A stretch of DNA of 64,000 nucleotides from Nocardia brasiliensis ATCC 700358 (GTDB lineage: Bacteria; Actinomycetota; Actinomycetes; Mycobacteriales; Mycobacteriaceae): positions 4,712,001 through 4,776,000 of the forward strand of contig NC_018681.1 in the NCBI RefSeq assembly GCF_000250675.2, written 5' to 3'. Positions 9,102 to 16,807 of this stretch are shown here, in pieces. Each line of letters opens with the position of its first letter. Within the stretch, counting starts at the first letter, position 1. The notes beneath the pieces were generated by a model. It was not told where the DNA came from. It was given only the letters and a program-made list of their open reading frames with translations, and searched no databases. The position numbers and the translations under genes are program-made.

Positions 9102-9122
9102 TGCGCAACCTTTTGTTGCACA
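9102..9122. promoter_or_regulatory. ArsR operator, proximal copy
   Basis: TGCGCAAC-CTTTT-GTTGCACA, an 8-5-8 inverted repeat with one mismatch, 16 bases upstream of the operon start codon at 9086. An almost identical copy lies 45 bases further upstream. Confidence 0.65.
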
Positions 9123-9146
9123 TGACGGTAGCCGGAGACTACGCGA

Positions 9147-9167
9147 TGCGCAACACTTTGTTGCACA
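9147..9167. promoter_or_regulatory. ArsR operator, distal copy
   Basis: TGCGCAAC-ACTTT-GTTGCACA, with the same arms and spacer length as the copy at 9102-9122. The 45-bp centre-to-centre distance is close to a whole number of helical turns, so two ArsR dimers could sit on one face. Confidence 0.65.
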
Positions 9168-9273
9168 ACGGGGCGGCCCGATCATCGGAAAGCTTCAGTG
9201 CCGGATAATTCGACGGTCCCAATTAGAGTGATCGTTTAAGCTCTGTTGGGGGCTCGGGAAGCCATTTGATCGG

Positions 9274-11514
9274 GTGGGCCACATGGAAACGCACTATGGT
9301 GCCGACCGGGTGACGGCGACGCAAAGCGCGTTGACGCAACTGGTCGCTGGATTCGACAGCGCTTGGGCGGGCGCCGCCGAACCTCCCGACCTGGCCGCGC
9401 ACCTGCCGGCCGAGACCGGACTTCGCCGATCCGCCCTGATCGAACTGATCAAGGTCGACCTCCAGCACCGCTGGCGCGCAACCGGCAACGGCAAACGACT
9501 CGCCGACTACCGGGCCCAGTTCCCCGAACTCGACACTGCCCCACTGCCACCGGACCTCATCTACGAGGAGATCACCGCGCGCAGCCGCGGCGGCGACGAC
9601 CTCGACCTCACCGAATACGAGCACGAGTTCGCCACCCAGATGGCGCAGATCGCCGAACGCCTCGACACCGGCGAGAACTTCCGGACCACCCTGCTCGCCG
9701 ACGCCACCGCGTCCAACGCACTCGACACCATCGCGCCCGGCGCCACCATCGGCGACTTCGACCTGCTCATCGGACTCGGTCAAGGCGCGTTCGCCCGCGT
9801 CTTCCTCGCCCGGCAACGATCGATGCAACGCCTTGTCGCCGTGAAGATCTCCCGCGACCGCGGCAGCGAACCGCAGACCCTCGCCCAACTCGACCACGAA
9901 CACATCGTGCGCGTCTTCGATCAGCGCCAGATCGAGGAACAACACCTCAAGCTGATGTACATGCAGTACGTGCCGGGCGGCACCCTGCTCGGCGTCCTGC
10001 GCCTGCTCCGCACCACACCGATCGACCAGCGCACCGGACAACTCCTGCTCGATGCCGTCGACACCGCGGTCACCTCGGGCGGCGTGCTCACGCCCCAACC
10101 GTCCACCACCCGAACCGAACTCGCGAACCTGACCTGGCCCGAGACCGTCGCGTGGCTGGGCAGCCGGCTCGCCACCGCGCTGGACTACGCCAACCGCGCC
10201 GGCGTCCTGCACCGCGACATCAAACCCGCCAACGTGCTGCTCACCGTCGACGGCCAACCCAAACTCGCCGACTTCAACATCAGCTTCAGCACGCACATCC
10301 CGGGCGCGAGTCCCGTGGCGTACTTCGGTGGGTCGCTGGCATACATGTCGCCCGAACAACTCGAGGCCTGCCATCCGGCGATCCCCACCACCGCCGCCGA
10401 CCTGGACACCCGCAGCGACCTCTACGCCCTCGCGGTCGTCCTGTGGGAGCTACTGACCGGACGCCTCCCGTTCGCCGACGAGATCGGCATCGGCGAATCC
10501 GACACTTCGCTCACCCGGATGATCGAACTGCGCAGGCGTCCGATCGACGAACGCCGCAGCAGCGCCCCCGCCGACTGTCCGCAGATCCTCCGGCACGCCC
10601 TGCTCACCTGCCTGTCCCCCGACCGCGACGACCGCTACCGCACCGGTGCCGAACTCGCCGAACAACTGAACCTGGCACTGGATCGCACCGCACGCGATCT
10701 CATCGACCCGCCCGCACACAGCCTGCGCGGACGACTGCGGATGCGGCCGATGCCCGTAGTCACGCTGTCCAGCGCGCTAGGGCAACTACTCGGCGGCATG
10801 TACCTGGCGGGCCACAACACCAGGCTGCTCGACCTCGAACTCAGCGTCGACGGACGCGCGGAGCTCACCAGACTCGCACTGATCACCGCCGCCATCGGAT
10901 ACCCGATCGGCATCGGGCTGCTGCTGTACTGGTGCCGGTTGGTGTTCCTGGTTCCCGAGGGACTGCGGCGCGGCAAACGCTACGACGACAAGACCTTGGC
11001 CAAAGCCCGCGCGGACACCCTCGCCTGCAGTGACCGCATCGCCACCGTCGCGTTCACGGGCTGGGTGCTCGCGCTCGGGGTATTCCTGGTCAAACTGCAC
11101 TACATCGGCGACCTCTCCCCCGGACTGCTGATCAACCTGATCGCCTCGCACCTCGTCGCCGCGGCCGTCGCCGTCGTCTACACCTACTTCCCGGTGACGT
11201 TCTTCGTACTCCGTTGGTACTACCCCGGATTGGTCGCCGCGGGGCACAGTTCCCCCGGTGAGGCCGTACAGCTGCATCGGCTCGCGCGGCGGAGCCGGAT
11301 CTACCTCGGCATCGCCGCGTCCGTGCCGCTGTTCGGGGTCGCGGCGGGTGTCGCATTCCTGGACCCGACCCAGCAGCAGACGGTCATCGCCTCCATCGTG
11401 GCGCTGTGCGTGTGCGGATTGTTCGCGTTCGTCGGTGCGCTACGGGTGTTCTACACACTCGAATCGGATCTGCACGCGCTACATCGGATCGTGGATCCGC
11501 ACGCCCGGCCGTGA
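9274..11514 (+). CDS. Transmembrane serine/threonine protein kinase with N-terminal extension
   Basis: 746 residues (GTG 9274; ATG 9283 also possible). Residues 1-150 are an acidic helical region with a YRAQFPEL segment. The kinase domain spans about 160-470: glycine loop GLGQGAFARVF (167-177), Lys191 in VAVKIS, catalytic HRDIKPANVLL (313-323), DFN in place of DFG (333-335) and SPEQLE (359-364). Five to six transmembrane segments follow (about 495-735), ending in a short cytoplasmic tail. This differs from the usual actinobacterial Pkn layout (kinase, one helix, PASTA domains) and resembles planctomycete-type kinases, which share the FPEL segment and DFN. Monocistronic; targets unknown. A palindrome (11513-11526) overlaps the stop. 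Confidence 0.9.
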   Translation: MGHMETHYGADRVTATQSALTQLVAGFDSAWAGAAEPPDLAAHLPAETGLRRSALIELIKVDLQHRWRATGNGKRLADYRAQFPELDTAPLPPDLIYEEITARSRGGDDLDLTEYEHEFATQMAQIAERLDTGENFRTTLLADATASNALDTIAPGATIGDFDLLIGLGQGAFARVFLARQRSMQRLVAVKISRDRGSEPQTLAQLDHEHIVRVFDQRQIEEQHLKLMYMQYVPGGTLLGVLRLLRTTPIDQRTGQLLLDAVDTAVTSGGVLTPQPSTTRTELANLTWPETVAWLGSRLATALDYANRAGVLHRDIKPANVLLTVDGQPKLADFNISFSTHIPGASPVAYFGGSLAYMSPEQLEACHPAIPTTAADLDTRSDLYALAVVLWELLTGRLPFADEIGIGESDTSLTRMIELRRRPIDERRSSAPADCPQILRHALLTCLSPDRDDRYRTGAELAEQLNLALDRTARDLIDPPAHSLRGRLRMRPMPVVTLSSALGQLLGGMYLAGHNTRLLDLELSVDGRAELTRLALITAAIGYPIGIGLLLYWCRLVFLVPEGLRRGKRYDDKTLAKARADTLACSDRIATVAFTGWVLALGVFLVKLHYIGDLSPGLLINLIASHLVAAAVAVVYTYFPVTFFVLRWYYPGLVAAGHSSPGEAVQLHRLARRSRIYLGIAASVPLFGVAAGVAFLDPTQQQTVIASIVALCVCGLFAFVGALRVFYTLESDLHALHRIVDPHARP

Positions 11515-11526
11515 GGGGCGCCCCTC
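11513..11526. terminator. Palindrome at the kinase stop codon
   Basis: GAGGGGCGCCCCTC is a perfect 7+7 dyad covering the stop codon. There is no loop and no T-run directly after it, so termination is only a guess; a T-rich stretch begins at 11534. Confidence 0.3.
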
Positions 11527-11615
11527 TCTGTCTATGCGTTTTTGGTTGTTGCTTTCGCTGATGTGCTGAGTAGAGCTTTATATGCATATATACGCACAGG
11601 AGCGTACCAACATGT

Positions 11616-11651
11616 TTGCAAACCGTAGTAGGCGATCCACACGGTTTGCAA
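11616..11651. repeat. Inverted repeat, 11-bp arms
   Basis: TTGCAAACCGT (11616-11626) and ACGGTTTGCAA (11641-11651) are perfect complements with a 14-base loop. The pair follows an AGGAG-ATG directly. It could be an operator or an mRNA hairpin. Confidence 0.5.
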
Positions 11652-11783
11652 TCACTGCGGGGCGATCAGTAATCGGCGATGCGGCAGGGCGCATGCGACC
11701 CCGCCTCCCGCTGACGAGCAGTCCCCCGGGTTGCGACCGCAGACGGAGTACCACCCCCTCCCCTCCCGCGTACTTCTTGTCAC

Positions 11784-11819
11784 CCCGCGCGCGTGTCGGT
11801 CAGCTGACACGCGCGCGGG
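11784..11819. terminator. Strong GC-rich hairpin
   Basis: Arms CCCGCGCGCGTGTC (11784-11797) and GACACGCGCGCGGG (11806-11819) pair perfectly over 14 bp with an 8-base loop. Without a T-run it resembles the I-shaped terminators described in actinobacteria, though it lies 270 bases beyond the kinase stop. Confidence 0.45.
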
Positions 11820-11937
11820 AAGTGCGCGGCAGCTGACCGTCGGCTCCCTTGCGCCCGAGGCCAACCGGGCTCCCCTAGCTTGGATGTTCTTGTCTACCAA
11901 GATCACTGAATCGGGATTCGCCGAATAGTCGTGAGGT

Positions 11938-11949
11938 GAACTAACGTTC
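11938..11949 (+). promoter_or_regulatory. LexA/SOS-type box
   Basis: GAACTAACGTTC matches the core GAAC-N4-GTTC of the actinobacterial LexA box, 4 bases before the GTG start of the YdjM-like gene. The outer positions differ from the full TCGAAC-N4-GTTCGA consensus. E. coli ydjM is a known LexA-regulated gene, which makes the match more meaningful. Confidence 0.5.
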
Positions 11950-11953
11950 AATC

Positions 11954-12670
11954 GTGCTTGGACATTCACATGCGACCAGTGGCGCTCTGGCCTGGTCGGC
12001 GGCGGCAGCAGTGCTGCCCGTCACGATCTTGACCTACCCCACGATTCAAGGCGCCACCGGACATCTCGGGCCCGTCGATCTGCTGCTGGGAACCTTCCTC
12101 ACTGCCGGGGCGGCGTTGCTGCCGGACGCCGATCACCCCAACGGGACCATCGCACATGTGCTCGGCCCGCTCTCCTACACGCTCTGCAAGATCATCTCGT
12201 GGGTGTCCGGCGGACATCGACATGCCACGCACTCCTTGGCCTTCGTGGCCGCCGTGACGTACGGGACGTGGGCCGGTGAACACTGGATCGGTCGCTGGTT
12301 CACCCTCGGACTCGTCTTCTTCCTGCTCGCCCTGGCCGTGCGCGCCCTGCATCTGTGCCCGCCCGGCGACGGGTTCTCCGCCTGGGGCACCGTCGTCGTC
12401 CTCGCCGTGGCCGGCACGTTCGCCATGGACCACTGGATCGCCGACAAACCTGTCTGGTTGCCGTTCTGCGTCGGCCTCGGCGCCCTGACCCACCTGCTCG
12501 GCGACTGTCTCACCGACCGCGGCTGCCGACTGTTCTGGCCGTTCGAACTCCGCACCAGCCTGCCCATCATCGAGCGCACCGGGAACAAGGTCGAAACGTG
12601 GATCCTGTCCCCGCTCTTCGTGATCGGCACCCTAGCCGTGCTCTGGTACGCGATCACCCACCAGCCGTAG
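11954..12670 (+). CDS. YdjM-like membrane-bound metal-dependent hydrolase
   Basis: 238 residues with about five to six transmembrane segments. Conserved His/Asp motifs of the YdjM family are visible: HSHATSG at the N-terminus, LLPDADHPNGTI near 55-66, and HRHATHS near 88-94, which probably bind a metal at the membrane face, plus LTHLLGDCLTDRG further on. The start is GTG 11954 with only a distant GAGGTGA. E. coli YdjM is induced by DNA damage, and a LexA-type box lies immediately upstream here. Substrate unknown. AT-rich, repeat-rich flanks suggest it may be an acquired unit. Confidence 0.82.
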   Translation: MLGHSHATSGALAWSAAAAVLPVTILTYPTIQGATGHLGPVDLLLGTFLTAGAALLPDADHPNGTIAHVLGPLSYTLCKIISWVSGGHRHATHSLAFVAAVTYGTWAGEHWIGRWFTLGLVFFLLALAVRALHLCPPGDGFSAWGTVVVLAVAGTFAMDHWIADKPVWLPFCVGLGALTHLLGDCLTDRGCRLFWPFELRTSLPIIERTGNKVETWILSPLFVIGTLAVLWYAITHQP

Positions 12671-13103
12671 GCCGCCGCGCGCAACGAACCGTTCGGGGAG
12701 AGTGCGCCCCCGCCACATCCGCGGGCGACCTCTACGCCGCTGCGGTTTCCCGGAGAGCGCACCCCCTCCGTACCCTTGGTCTCACGGGATAACCCCTTGC
12801 AGTCTCACGGGAGAGTGCACCCCGCGCCCCCGCGGAGAGCACACCCTCTCCCGTCGAGGCGGTTTTTTGATCGTGCGCACTCTATTACTGCAGGATTGCT
12901 ATAGGGCAGAACGCATAGCTAGATGCGCATATCTACGTATGAACATGTTTTTTCACAGACATGCAATAGGGGCCGACGCCGAAGGGTGCTCGAAGCCCCA
13001 GCGCGGCGCGGGTCCACACTTGCTACCGCACTCACCCTCTGGACCCGATTTCGTCAGGCACCTCCCTACCCCGGCGTTACGCTGAGACGTGCTCGCATCG
13101 ACG
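12671..13103. other. Gene-free region with direct repeats and an AT-rich patch
   Basis: About 430 bases. The first half carries four copies of a GAGAG(T/C)GCRCCCC-like motif (12698-12850); then comes a T-run (12861-12866) and a markedly AT-rich patch (about 12870-12965). No protein-like frame was found. Confidence 0.5.
12698..12850 (+). repeat. Four short direct repeats
   Basis: GAGAGTGCGCCCCC (12698), GAGAGCGCACCCCC (12753), GAGAGTGCACCCC (12811) and GAGAGCACACCCTC (12835), irregularly spaced, just downstream of the YdjM-like gene and before an AT-rich patch. The last copy folds into a small GGAGAG/CTCTCC stem ahead of a T6 run, which might terminate transcription. Confidence 0.45.
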
Positions 13104-14087
13104 ATGAAACCGCAACGCTGGACCCCTCCCCCCGCTACGCGACGGGCGCGCGAAACACGCAGTACCCCACCCCTTCCCGCGCTGACGCGAGTCGAGTTGC
13201 CCGCGGCGGGTCCCGAGGACGTGGTCCGCACGCCGGACGGACGACTACTCGCGGGAACCGGTGACGGCGCGATTCACAGTATCGACCCGGCGACGGGCGA
13301 GGTGCGATCGCTGGTGAACACCGGCGGGCGGCCGCTGGGCTTGCACGCCGACCCGGACGGCACCGTGCTGATCTGCGACTTCGAGCGCGGCCTGCTCGAA
13401 TTACGTCCGGACGGCACCCTCGAGGTGCTCGTCGACGAGTTCGACGGCGCGCGATTCCCCTTCGCCAGCAACGTGGTTCGCGACACGGACGGGACCATCT
13501 ACTTCTCCTCGTCGACCAGCCGGTATCCGCTGGACCAGTACATGGGCGACCTGCTGGAGCATTCCGGGACAGGCCGGCTGTTCCGGCGCGATCCGTCGGG
13601 AAAGGTCGAATTGCTGCTCGACGGGCTGCAATTCGCGAACGGTGTGGTGCTCGCGCCGGATCGGTCGTGTGTGGTGGTCGCCGAAACCGGCGGGTACCGG
13701 CTGACCCGGTACTGGCTGACCGGACCGAAGGCGGGCACCCGGGACCTGCTCATCGAGAACCTGCCCGGCTTCCCGGACAATCTGGGTCTCGGCAGCGACG
13801 GGCTGATCTGGATCACCCTGCCCAGTGCCCGCAATCCCATCCTGGACCGGCTGCTTCCCCTGCCCGGCATGCTCCGCCGCATCGTGTGGACGCTGCCGGA
13901 CTGGGTGCAACCGAAACCGATGAAGACGATCTGGGTGATGGCGGTCGACTTCGACGGCAACGTAGTGCACGACCTGCAGACCGAGGGCACGAATTTCGCG
14001 ATGGTCACCGGCGTCGTCGAGCACGAGGGCACGCTGTACCTGGGCAGCCTCACCGAGTCCGCGGTCGGCGTGACGCGCGTTCCGTAG
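13104..14087 (+). CDS. SMP-30/gluconolactonase/strictosidine synthase-like beta-propeller protein
   Basis: 327 residues from ATG 13104 (GTG 13089 possible; no good ribosome site for either). It is a six-bladed propeller of the SMP-30/strictosidine synthase-like group, with repeats PDGRLLAGTGDGAI, PLGLHADPDGTVLICD, FASNVVRDTDGTIYFSSS, FANGVVLAPDRSCVVVAET and FPDNLGLGSDGLIWIT. The conserved Asn and Asp residues (FASNV, FANGV, FPDN) are the expected calcium ligands. Likely a lactonase or esterase; substrate unknown. No signal peptide. Confidence 0.85.
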   Translation: MKPQRWTPPPATRRARETRSTPPLPALTRVELPAAGPEDVVRTPDGRLLAGTGDGAIHSIDPATGEVRSLVNTGGRPLGLHADPDGTVLICDFERGLLELRPDGTLEVLVDEFDGARFPFASNVVRDTDGTIYFSSSTSRYPLDQYMGDLLEHSGTGRLFRRDPSGKVELLLDGLQFANGVVLAPDRSCVVVAETGGYRLTRYWLTGPKAGTRDLLIENLPGFPDNLGLGSDGLIWITLPSARNPILDRLLPLPGMLRRIVWTLPDWVQPKPMKTIWVMAVDFDGNVVHDLQTEGTNFAMVTGVVEHEGTLYLGSLTESAVGVTRVP

Positions 14088-14210
14088 CCGCCGACACGCC
14101 GGTCTCGACTTGGTCAACCGACGCTGAACCCCCTCGGCATTCAGGCACCTTCGGCCGTCCCCCGCGCTCCGGCAAGTACAGGCGCGAGGACGATGGCGGT
14201 CACCCGGACG

Positions 14211-14238
14211 ATTTCAGTGCACGCTTGTACACTGAAAT
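14211..14238. promoter_or_regulatory. Operator-like inverted repeat before the alpha/beta hydrolase
   Basis: ATTTCAGTG (14211-14219) and CACTGAAAT (14230-14238) are perfect 9-bp complements with a 10-base centre, ending 1 base before the ATG at 14240. It replaces any ribosome site, so the message may be leaderless, and a TetR-type dimer bound here would block expression. Confidence 0.6.
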
Positions 14239-14239
14239 T

Positions 14240-15502
14240 ATGATTGAGCAGGCGCAGCGGCAGGCTGAGGTACGCGCCCTCGCCAGATTGGCGGGCGACG
14301 AACTCGGTGGCGCGGTGGACGGGATCGCGGCGGTGCATCGGGCGATCGCCGGCCGGGTGTTCGCGGCGGTGCGGTTGGGGGTCGGTCCGGCCGCGACGCC
14401 GGTCGAGGTGGTGCACGACGCGATCGCCGGCGGGGTCTACCGGATCGTGAGCGAGTCGGCGGTGGCGGTGGGCAAACTGGCCGAGCGGACCGCGGATCTG
14501 CCCGGCGCGCAGCCGCCTTCGCGCACGGTGTTCGGGGCCGGGTTCCTCGGCGCGCTACAGGGTTTCATCGGCGACGATCTGGAGCAGGCGCGGCCGATCC
14601 TGGCCGGGCCGATGACGTTGCGGGTGGACGGGGAGCCGGTCGCGCCCGAGCAGATCGGGCAGTATGTGGCGAAGCCGAGTTCGTGTGTGGTGGTGTTTCT
14701 GCACGGGTTGGTGGAGACCGAGCACGCCTGGCGGCTGGGCGGGCGGACGAGCTATGCGGAGGGGCTCGAGCAGGACCTCGGCTACAGCACGCTGCAGATC
14801 CGCTACAACAGCGGCCTGCATATTTCGGAGAACGCCCACCAGTTGAGCGAGCTGTTGCAGCGGGTGGTCGAGCACTGGCCCGTCGAGGTCGAGCAGCTGT
14901 CGCTGGTCGGTCATTCGATGGGCGGGTTGATCGCGCGTGGGGCTTGTTTCGAGGCGAGCGAGTCCGGGGCGGCGTGGGTGCGGCGGGTGCGGCATCTCGT
15001 CTGTCTCGGTTCGCCGCATCTGGGTGCGCCGCTGGAGCAGTTCGTGCACTTCGCGTCCGCGGCGTTGGTTCGGGTGCCGGAGACGCGTCCGTTCGGCCGG
15101 TTGCTGCGGCGGCGTAGTGCGGGGATCCGCGATCTGCGGCAGGGGTCGCTGGTCGATGAGGATTGGCGCGATATCGACACGGACACGCTGCGGCGCAGGG
15201 TTATTCGTGAGGTCCCGCTGCTGGACGGGGTGGCGCACTACTTCGTGACCGCGTGCGTCACGCGCAGTCCCCGGCATCCGCTCGGGCGGATCATCGGTGA
15301 CGGTCTGGTGCTGACCACGAGCGCGGCAGGCCGGAACCGGGCCCGCCGCATCGGCTTCGACGACGCCAACGGGCTACACGTCCCCGCCGCCAACCACTTC
15401 ACCCTCCTCAACCACTATGCGGTCTACGAAAGCCTGGTCCGCTGGTTGAGCACCGCACCTGAGCTGGCCGTCGAAGAGGCGGGCACGCTCGCCGAGTCGT
15501 GA
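14240..15502 (+). CDS. Alpha/beta-hydrolase (PGAP1/lipase-like)
   Basis: 420 residues from ATG 14240. Residues 1-145 are mostly helical and Ala-rich; the hydrolase core follows with FLHGLVETEHAW (oxyanion region), nucleophile elbow LVGHSMGGLIARG, and the later LVCLGSPHLGAPLEQ, typical of PGAP1-like/lipase class proteins. A His near the end (VPAANHFTLLNHYAVYE) would complete the triad. No signal peptide. Expression is probably controlled by the palindrome directly before the start. Convergent with the next gene across a hairpin. Confidence 0.85.
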   Translation: MIEQAQRQAEVRALARLAGDELGGAVDGIAAVHRAIAGRVFAAVRLGVGPAATPVEVVHDAIAGGVYRIVSESAVAVGKLAERTADLPGAQPPSRTVFGAGFLGALQGFIGDDLEQARPILAGPMTLRVDGEPVAPEQIGQYVAKPSSCVVVFLHGLVETEHAWRLGGRTSYAEGLEQDLGYSTLQIRYNSGLHISENAHQLSELLQRVVEHWPVEVEQLSLVGHSMGGLIARGACFEASESGAAWVRRVRHLVCLGSPHLGAPLEQFVHFASAALVRVPETRPFGRLLRRRSAGIRDLRQGSLVDEDWRDIDTDTLRRRVIREVPLLDGVAHYFVTACVTRSPRHPLGRIIGDGLVLTTSAAGRNRARRIGFDDANGLHVPAANHFTLLNHYAVYESLVRWLSTAPELAVEEAGTLAES

Positions 15503-15505
15503 CAG

Positions 15506-15543
15506 GATCTGCACGACGTGCAAACGCACACGCCGTGCAGATC
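15506..15543. terminator. Hairpin between convergent genes
   Basis: GATCTGCACG (15506-15515) pairs with CGTGCAGATC (15534-15543), 10 bp with an 18-base loop, midway between two convergent stops; probably a bidirectional terminator. Confidence 0.55.
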
Positions 15544-15561
15544 GCCGACTGACCCTGTCGT

Positions 15562-16653
15562 CTACAGCAGGTGTTCGGGGTCGGAGTCGGCTTCGATGCG
15601 GACGTCGGCGGTGAACAGGGCTTCGACGTCGTCGTCATCGGTGTGGGCGGCGTAGAGCAGCAGGGAGCCGCGGATGCCGTCGAGGAGGTCTTCGAGCAGG
15701 TCGAGGGCGGGGCGGGCGGGGTCGAGCCGGCTGATTCGGAAGCTCGCGAGCATGGCTTCGCGGGTGTCGGCGTCGACCTCGAAGGTGCGGGCCTGTTCTT
15801 CGATTTCGGCGACGCGTCCGACCACGGCCCAGGGGGCGGGCACCCGGCCTTCGTGCACGGCCATGGCTTCGGCGATCAGGTCGACGACGACCTCGGTGGG
15901 GCTCTCCCCCGCGTCGAGGCGTTCGAGCACCAGGGTGGGGGTCTCGACCTGGAGGGCTTCGATGTCGTCGGCTTCCACGACGACGTCGGTGGCGGGCACG
16001 CCTGCCATCTCGCCGGCGACTTCGGCGGCGGCGAGCAGCCAGTGTGCGGCGGCCACGGCGGCGGAGGCGGGGTCGAGTTCGGTGAACAGTTCGATGGAGC
16101 CGAGCGGGTCGGCGCGCAGCAGGTCGTCGGCGGCTTGGACCTGGGCCGGAGAGACGTCGGGGCGGGACAGTTCGACGGCTTGGCGGGCGCGGCCGGACAG
16201 GTCGCCGCGTTCGGCGGATTCGATGGCCGCTTGTTCGGCGCTCACCTCGGCGATGATGGTGTCGCGCAGGACGGGGTCGTCGATGTCGTGCAGGGTGCGT
16301 CCGACGCGGTGCGCGGATTCGACGACGCCGCTGTAGGAGACGACGAGTCCTTCTTCGGAGGGCAGGTTGGGGGTGCGCAGGCCGGCTTCGACCTCTTTGA
16401 AGTTGCGGCGCTCTTCGGCGCGGCGCCAGGCTTCGCTGTTGGGGATGTCGGGATCGCCTGCCGCGCTGGCGGGGTGGGTGTAGGTGCGCCAGTGGAACCG
16501 GGACAGCGTGGTCAGGTTCGACGCCAGATTGGTTGCCTGATCGTGGGTCACCTGGTTGGACAGCACGGCTACCGTCTGCGCGAGATCGCCGCGCCCGGTC
16601 GCCCAGGTGGCGACCAGTACGTTGCGGTCGGCGTCGAATGCGTATCGGGTCAC
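15562..16653 (-). CDS. Conserved actinobacterial protein, unknown function
   Basis: 363 residues from GTG 16653; the frame is open to 17130, but that part lies under the next gene and lacks a start signal. The N-terminus reads VTRYAFDADRNVLVATW. The rest is Ala/Glu/Asp-rich and helical, with a very acidic C-terminal half (for example HTDDDDVEALFTADV). No membrane segment or signal. I do not recognise the family. The codon pattern looks genuine and the protein is cytoplasmic. Divergent from the HugZ-like gene. Confidence 0.7.
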   Translation of the reverse strand: MTRYAFDADRNVLVATWATGRGDLAQTVAVLSNQVTHDQATNLASNLTTLSRFHWRTYTHPASAAGDPDIPNSEAWRRAEERRNFKEVEAGLRTPNLPSEEGLVVSYSGVVESAHRVGRTLHDIDDPVLRDTIIAEVSAEQAAIESAERGDLSGRARQAVELSRPDVSPAQVQAADDLLRADPLGSIELFTELDPASAAVAAAHWLLAAAEVAGEMAGVPATDVVVEADDIEALQVETPTLVLERLDAGESPTEVVVDLIAEAMAVHEGRVPAPWAVVGRVAEIEEQARTFEVDADTREAMLASFRISRLDPARPALDLLEDLLDGIRGSLLLYAAHTDDDDVEALFTADVRIEADSDPEHLL

Positions 16654-16807
16654 CCGGCAAGTCTGGTCTATTCGCGCGCGATCCGCGCGTCCAATCCCGT
16701 GCATCGACTCCGCCGCGCAGCACGATTCGACGTGGCACGCTGAAAGATGGCAGCTCGGAGACAGGCCCGGCGTCCGCGTGTCGGGCGGGCAGGAGAGGAT
16801 GAACGGC

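Larger units (their letters stand above)
11515..11953. other. Gene-poor region with two strong inverted repeats
   Basis: About 440 bases upstream of the YdjM-like gene. It starts with an AT-rich patch around 11575-11595. A possible 75-codon frame opens at ATG 11612 behind AGGAG, but it is very rich in Arg/Ser/Pro and runs through a hairpin, so I do not call it. It holds an 11-bp inverted repeat (11616-11651), a 14-bp hairpin (11784-11819) and the LexA-like box (11938-11949). Confidence 0.5.

Noticed and set aside
11612..11836. 75-codon ORF behind AGGAG in the kinase-ydjM gap
   Set aside because: Arg/Ser/Pro-rich and passes through a 14-bp perfect hairpin; not called as a gene, though the ribosome site is noted.
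12698..12850. CRISPR or transposon end repeats
   Set aside because: Motifs are only 13-14 bp, irregularly spaced and diverged; there is no transposase or cas gene.
15571..16743. 390-codon plus-strand frame opposite the gene at 15562-16653
   Set aside because: Gly/Val-rich shadow of a GC-rich gene; no ribosome site and no domain, while the minus-strand frame has normal protein composition.
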